Shown one piece after another: positions 63,750 through 64,000 of a stretch of 64,000 nt of DNA. Both the position numbers and the translations under genes were made by a program. The stretch lies in assembly GCA_003326205.1 (NCBI GenBank), contig LWTK01000043.1, positions 80,864 to 144,863 on the forward strand, given 5' to 3'. Below the pieces are notes generated by a model. That model had not been told where the DNA came from. It was given only the letters and a program-made list of their open reading frames with translations, and ran no database searches. This stretch comes from Nostoc sp. ATCC 43529. Lineage in GTDB: Bacteria > Cyanobacteriota > Cyanobacteriia > Cyanobacteriales > Nostocaceae. How positions within the stretch are numbered: the first letter of the stretch is position 1; every line of letters starts with the position of its first letter.

Positions 63750-64000
63750 CTAGCTAGCAATAGAGAAACGAATCGGAGAAGCTCGAAAATCATTCATCAA
63801 TTCAATCAACTTAAGGAAACAGCGTTTCATCCCAGGAATGTTGAATACATCTAACCAAGGTAACAGCAAATGGTAAAAGATATAAGGTTGAATAATTAAT
63901 CTCAAGTTATTAAGAGAACTTTTCCATGTTATGCCATCTTCCCACTGGCGATGTTGACTAAACTGACTAATTGATGAATCTCTGAATGAAGAGTAATCAG
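63750..64000 (-). CDS. Partial gene upstream of the Zorya-like cluster (C-terminal 82 residues)
   Basis: Open frame entering from the window edge and ending at TAG 63750-63752, 51 bp before the coiled-coil gene and in the same frame. Reads ...SQFSQHRQWEDGITWKSSL..., then LRLIIQPYIFYHLLLPWLDVF and MKRCFLKLIELMNDFRASPI. One moderately hydrophobic stretch. I do not recognise it; it does not look like the end of a MotA/TolQ domain. Close spacing and orientation suggest it belongs to the same operon. Confidence 0.6.
   Translation of the reverse strand, partial: DYSSFRDSSISQFSQHRQWEDGITWKSSLNNLRLIIQPYIFYHLLLPWLDVFNIPGMKRCFLKLIELMNDFRASPIRFSIAS

Noticed and set aside
62712..63760. Frameshifted full-length ZorA
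   Set aside because: The upstream frame is the same and contains three stops, there is a good ribosome binding site before the TTG, and the upstream residues do not look like a MotA domain; two genes are the simpler reading.
1..64000. tRNA, rRNA, tmRNA or group I/II intron
   Set aside because: Scanning the gaps by eye for T-arm (GGTTCGAATCC-like) and other hallmarks found nothing convincing; a covariance-model scan would be needed to exclude them.

Overview
The window comes from a filamentous, heterocyst-forming cyanobacterium (Nostocales; Nostoc, Calothrix or Tolypothrix type). The grounds are dense GCGATCGC-type (HIP1) octamers, photosystem and chlorophyll genes (psaK, chlB, a ycf37-like gene, raf1, heme oxygenase), cyanobacterial PII (glnB), many short tandem repeats of the Nostoc kind, and a hetF-like CHAT protease gene next to a tandem array of NsiR1-like small RNA repeats. 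I cannot name the species. I saw no transposase gene, rRNA, tRNA or CRISPR array.

Left third (1-22 kb): 3' part missing prfC (-), a DUF4870 membrane protein, hemB, a small XRE regulator, pdhB, the secD-secF operon, two small genes (membrane protein, GNAT), an FkbM methyltransferase, a Uma2-type nuclease, a two-gene unit that looks like a nuclease toxin with a partner, chlB, a cyclophilin, a secreted copper amine oxidase, a ycf37-like TPR gene, rpmI-rplT followed closely by a periplasmic solute-binding gene, and a UvrD-like helicase carrying repeat-derived insertions.

Middle (22-43 kb): a VWA protein with a duplicated C-terminal domain, a translationally coupled pair (LRR/DUF6745-like plus a His-rich small protein), raf1, a REC-GAF regulator, menG/ubiE, a DUF445 membrane protein, aspartate kinase with four ACT units, an unknown cyanobacterial protein, a kinase-fold/TPR protein that has lost the catalytic Asp, then heme oxygenase, hemN and manganese catalase in one direction, a DUF3891 gene and psaK. 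The gaps hold several small non-coding elements with terminal inverted repeats. One, at 40567-40850, encloses nine 21-bp repeats and is flanked by 11-bp direct repeats. Another lies just upstream of the heme oxygenase start.

Right third (43-64 kb): hetF (-) with an NsiR1-like array (five intact and two decayed copies, each intact copy behind a TCCGGA-type motif) running divergently, a thioredoxin-like gene, a small OB-like protein, a subtilase with C-terminal membrane helices, a beta-helix/anchor-D/RTX exoprotein with 345-bp near-identical tandem repeats, thiD, a coiled-coil membrane protein, glnB behind a possible NtcA site, an rdgB-type pyrophosphatase, a phosphohexomutase, and at the end a Zorya-like anti-phage locus on the minus strand: a ZorB-like MotB/OmpA protein, a ZorC-like EH-signature protein and a separate coiled-coil protein where the ZorA tail would be expected. 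No MotA domain or ZorD helicase is visible before the window ends. This unusual Zorya arrangement is the best candidate for something undescribed.
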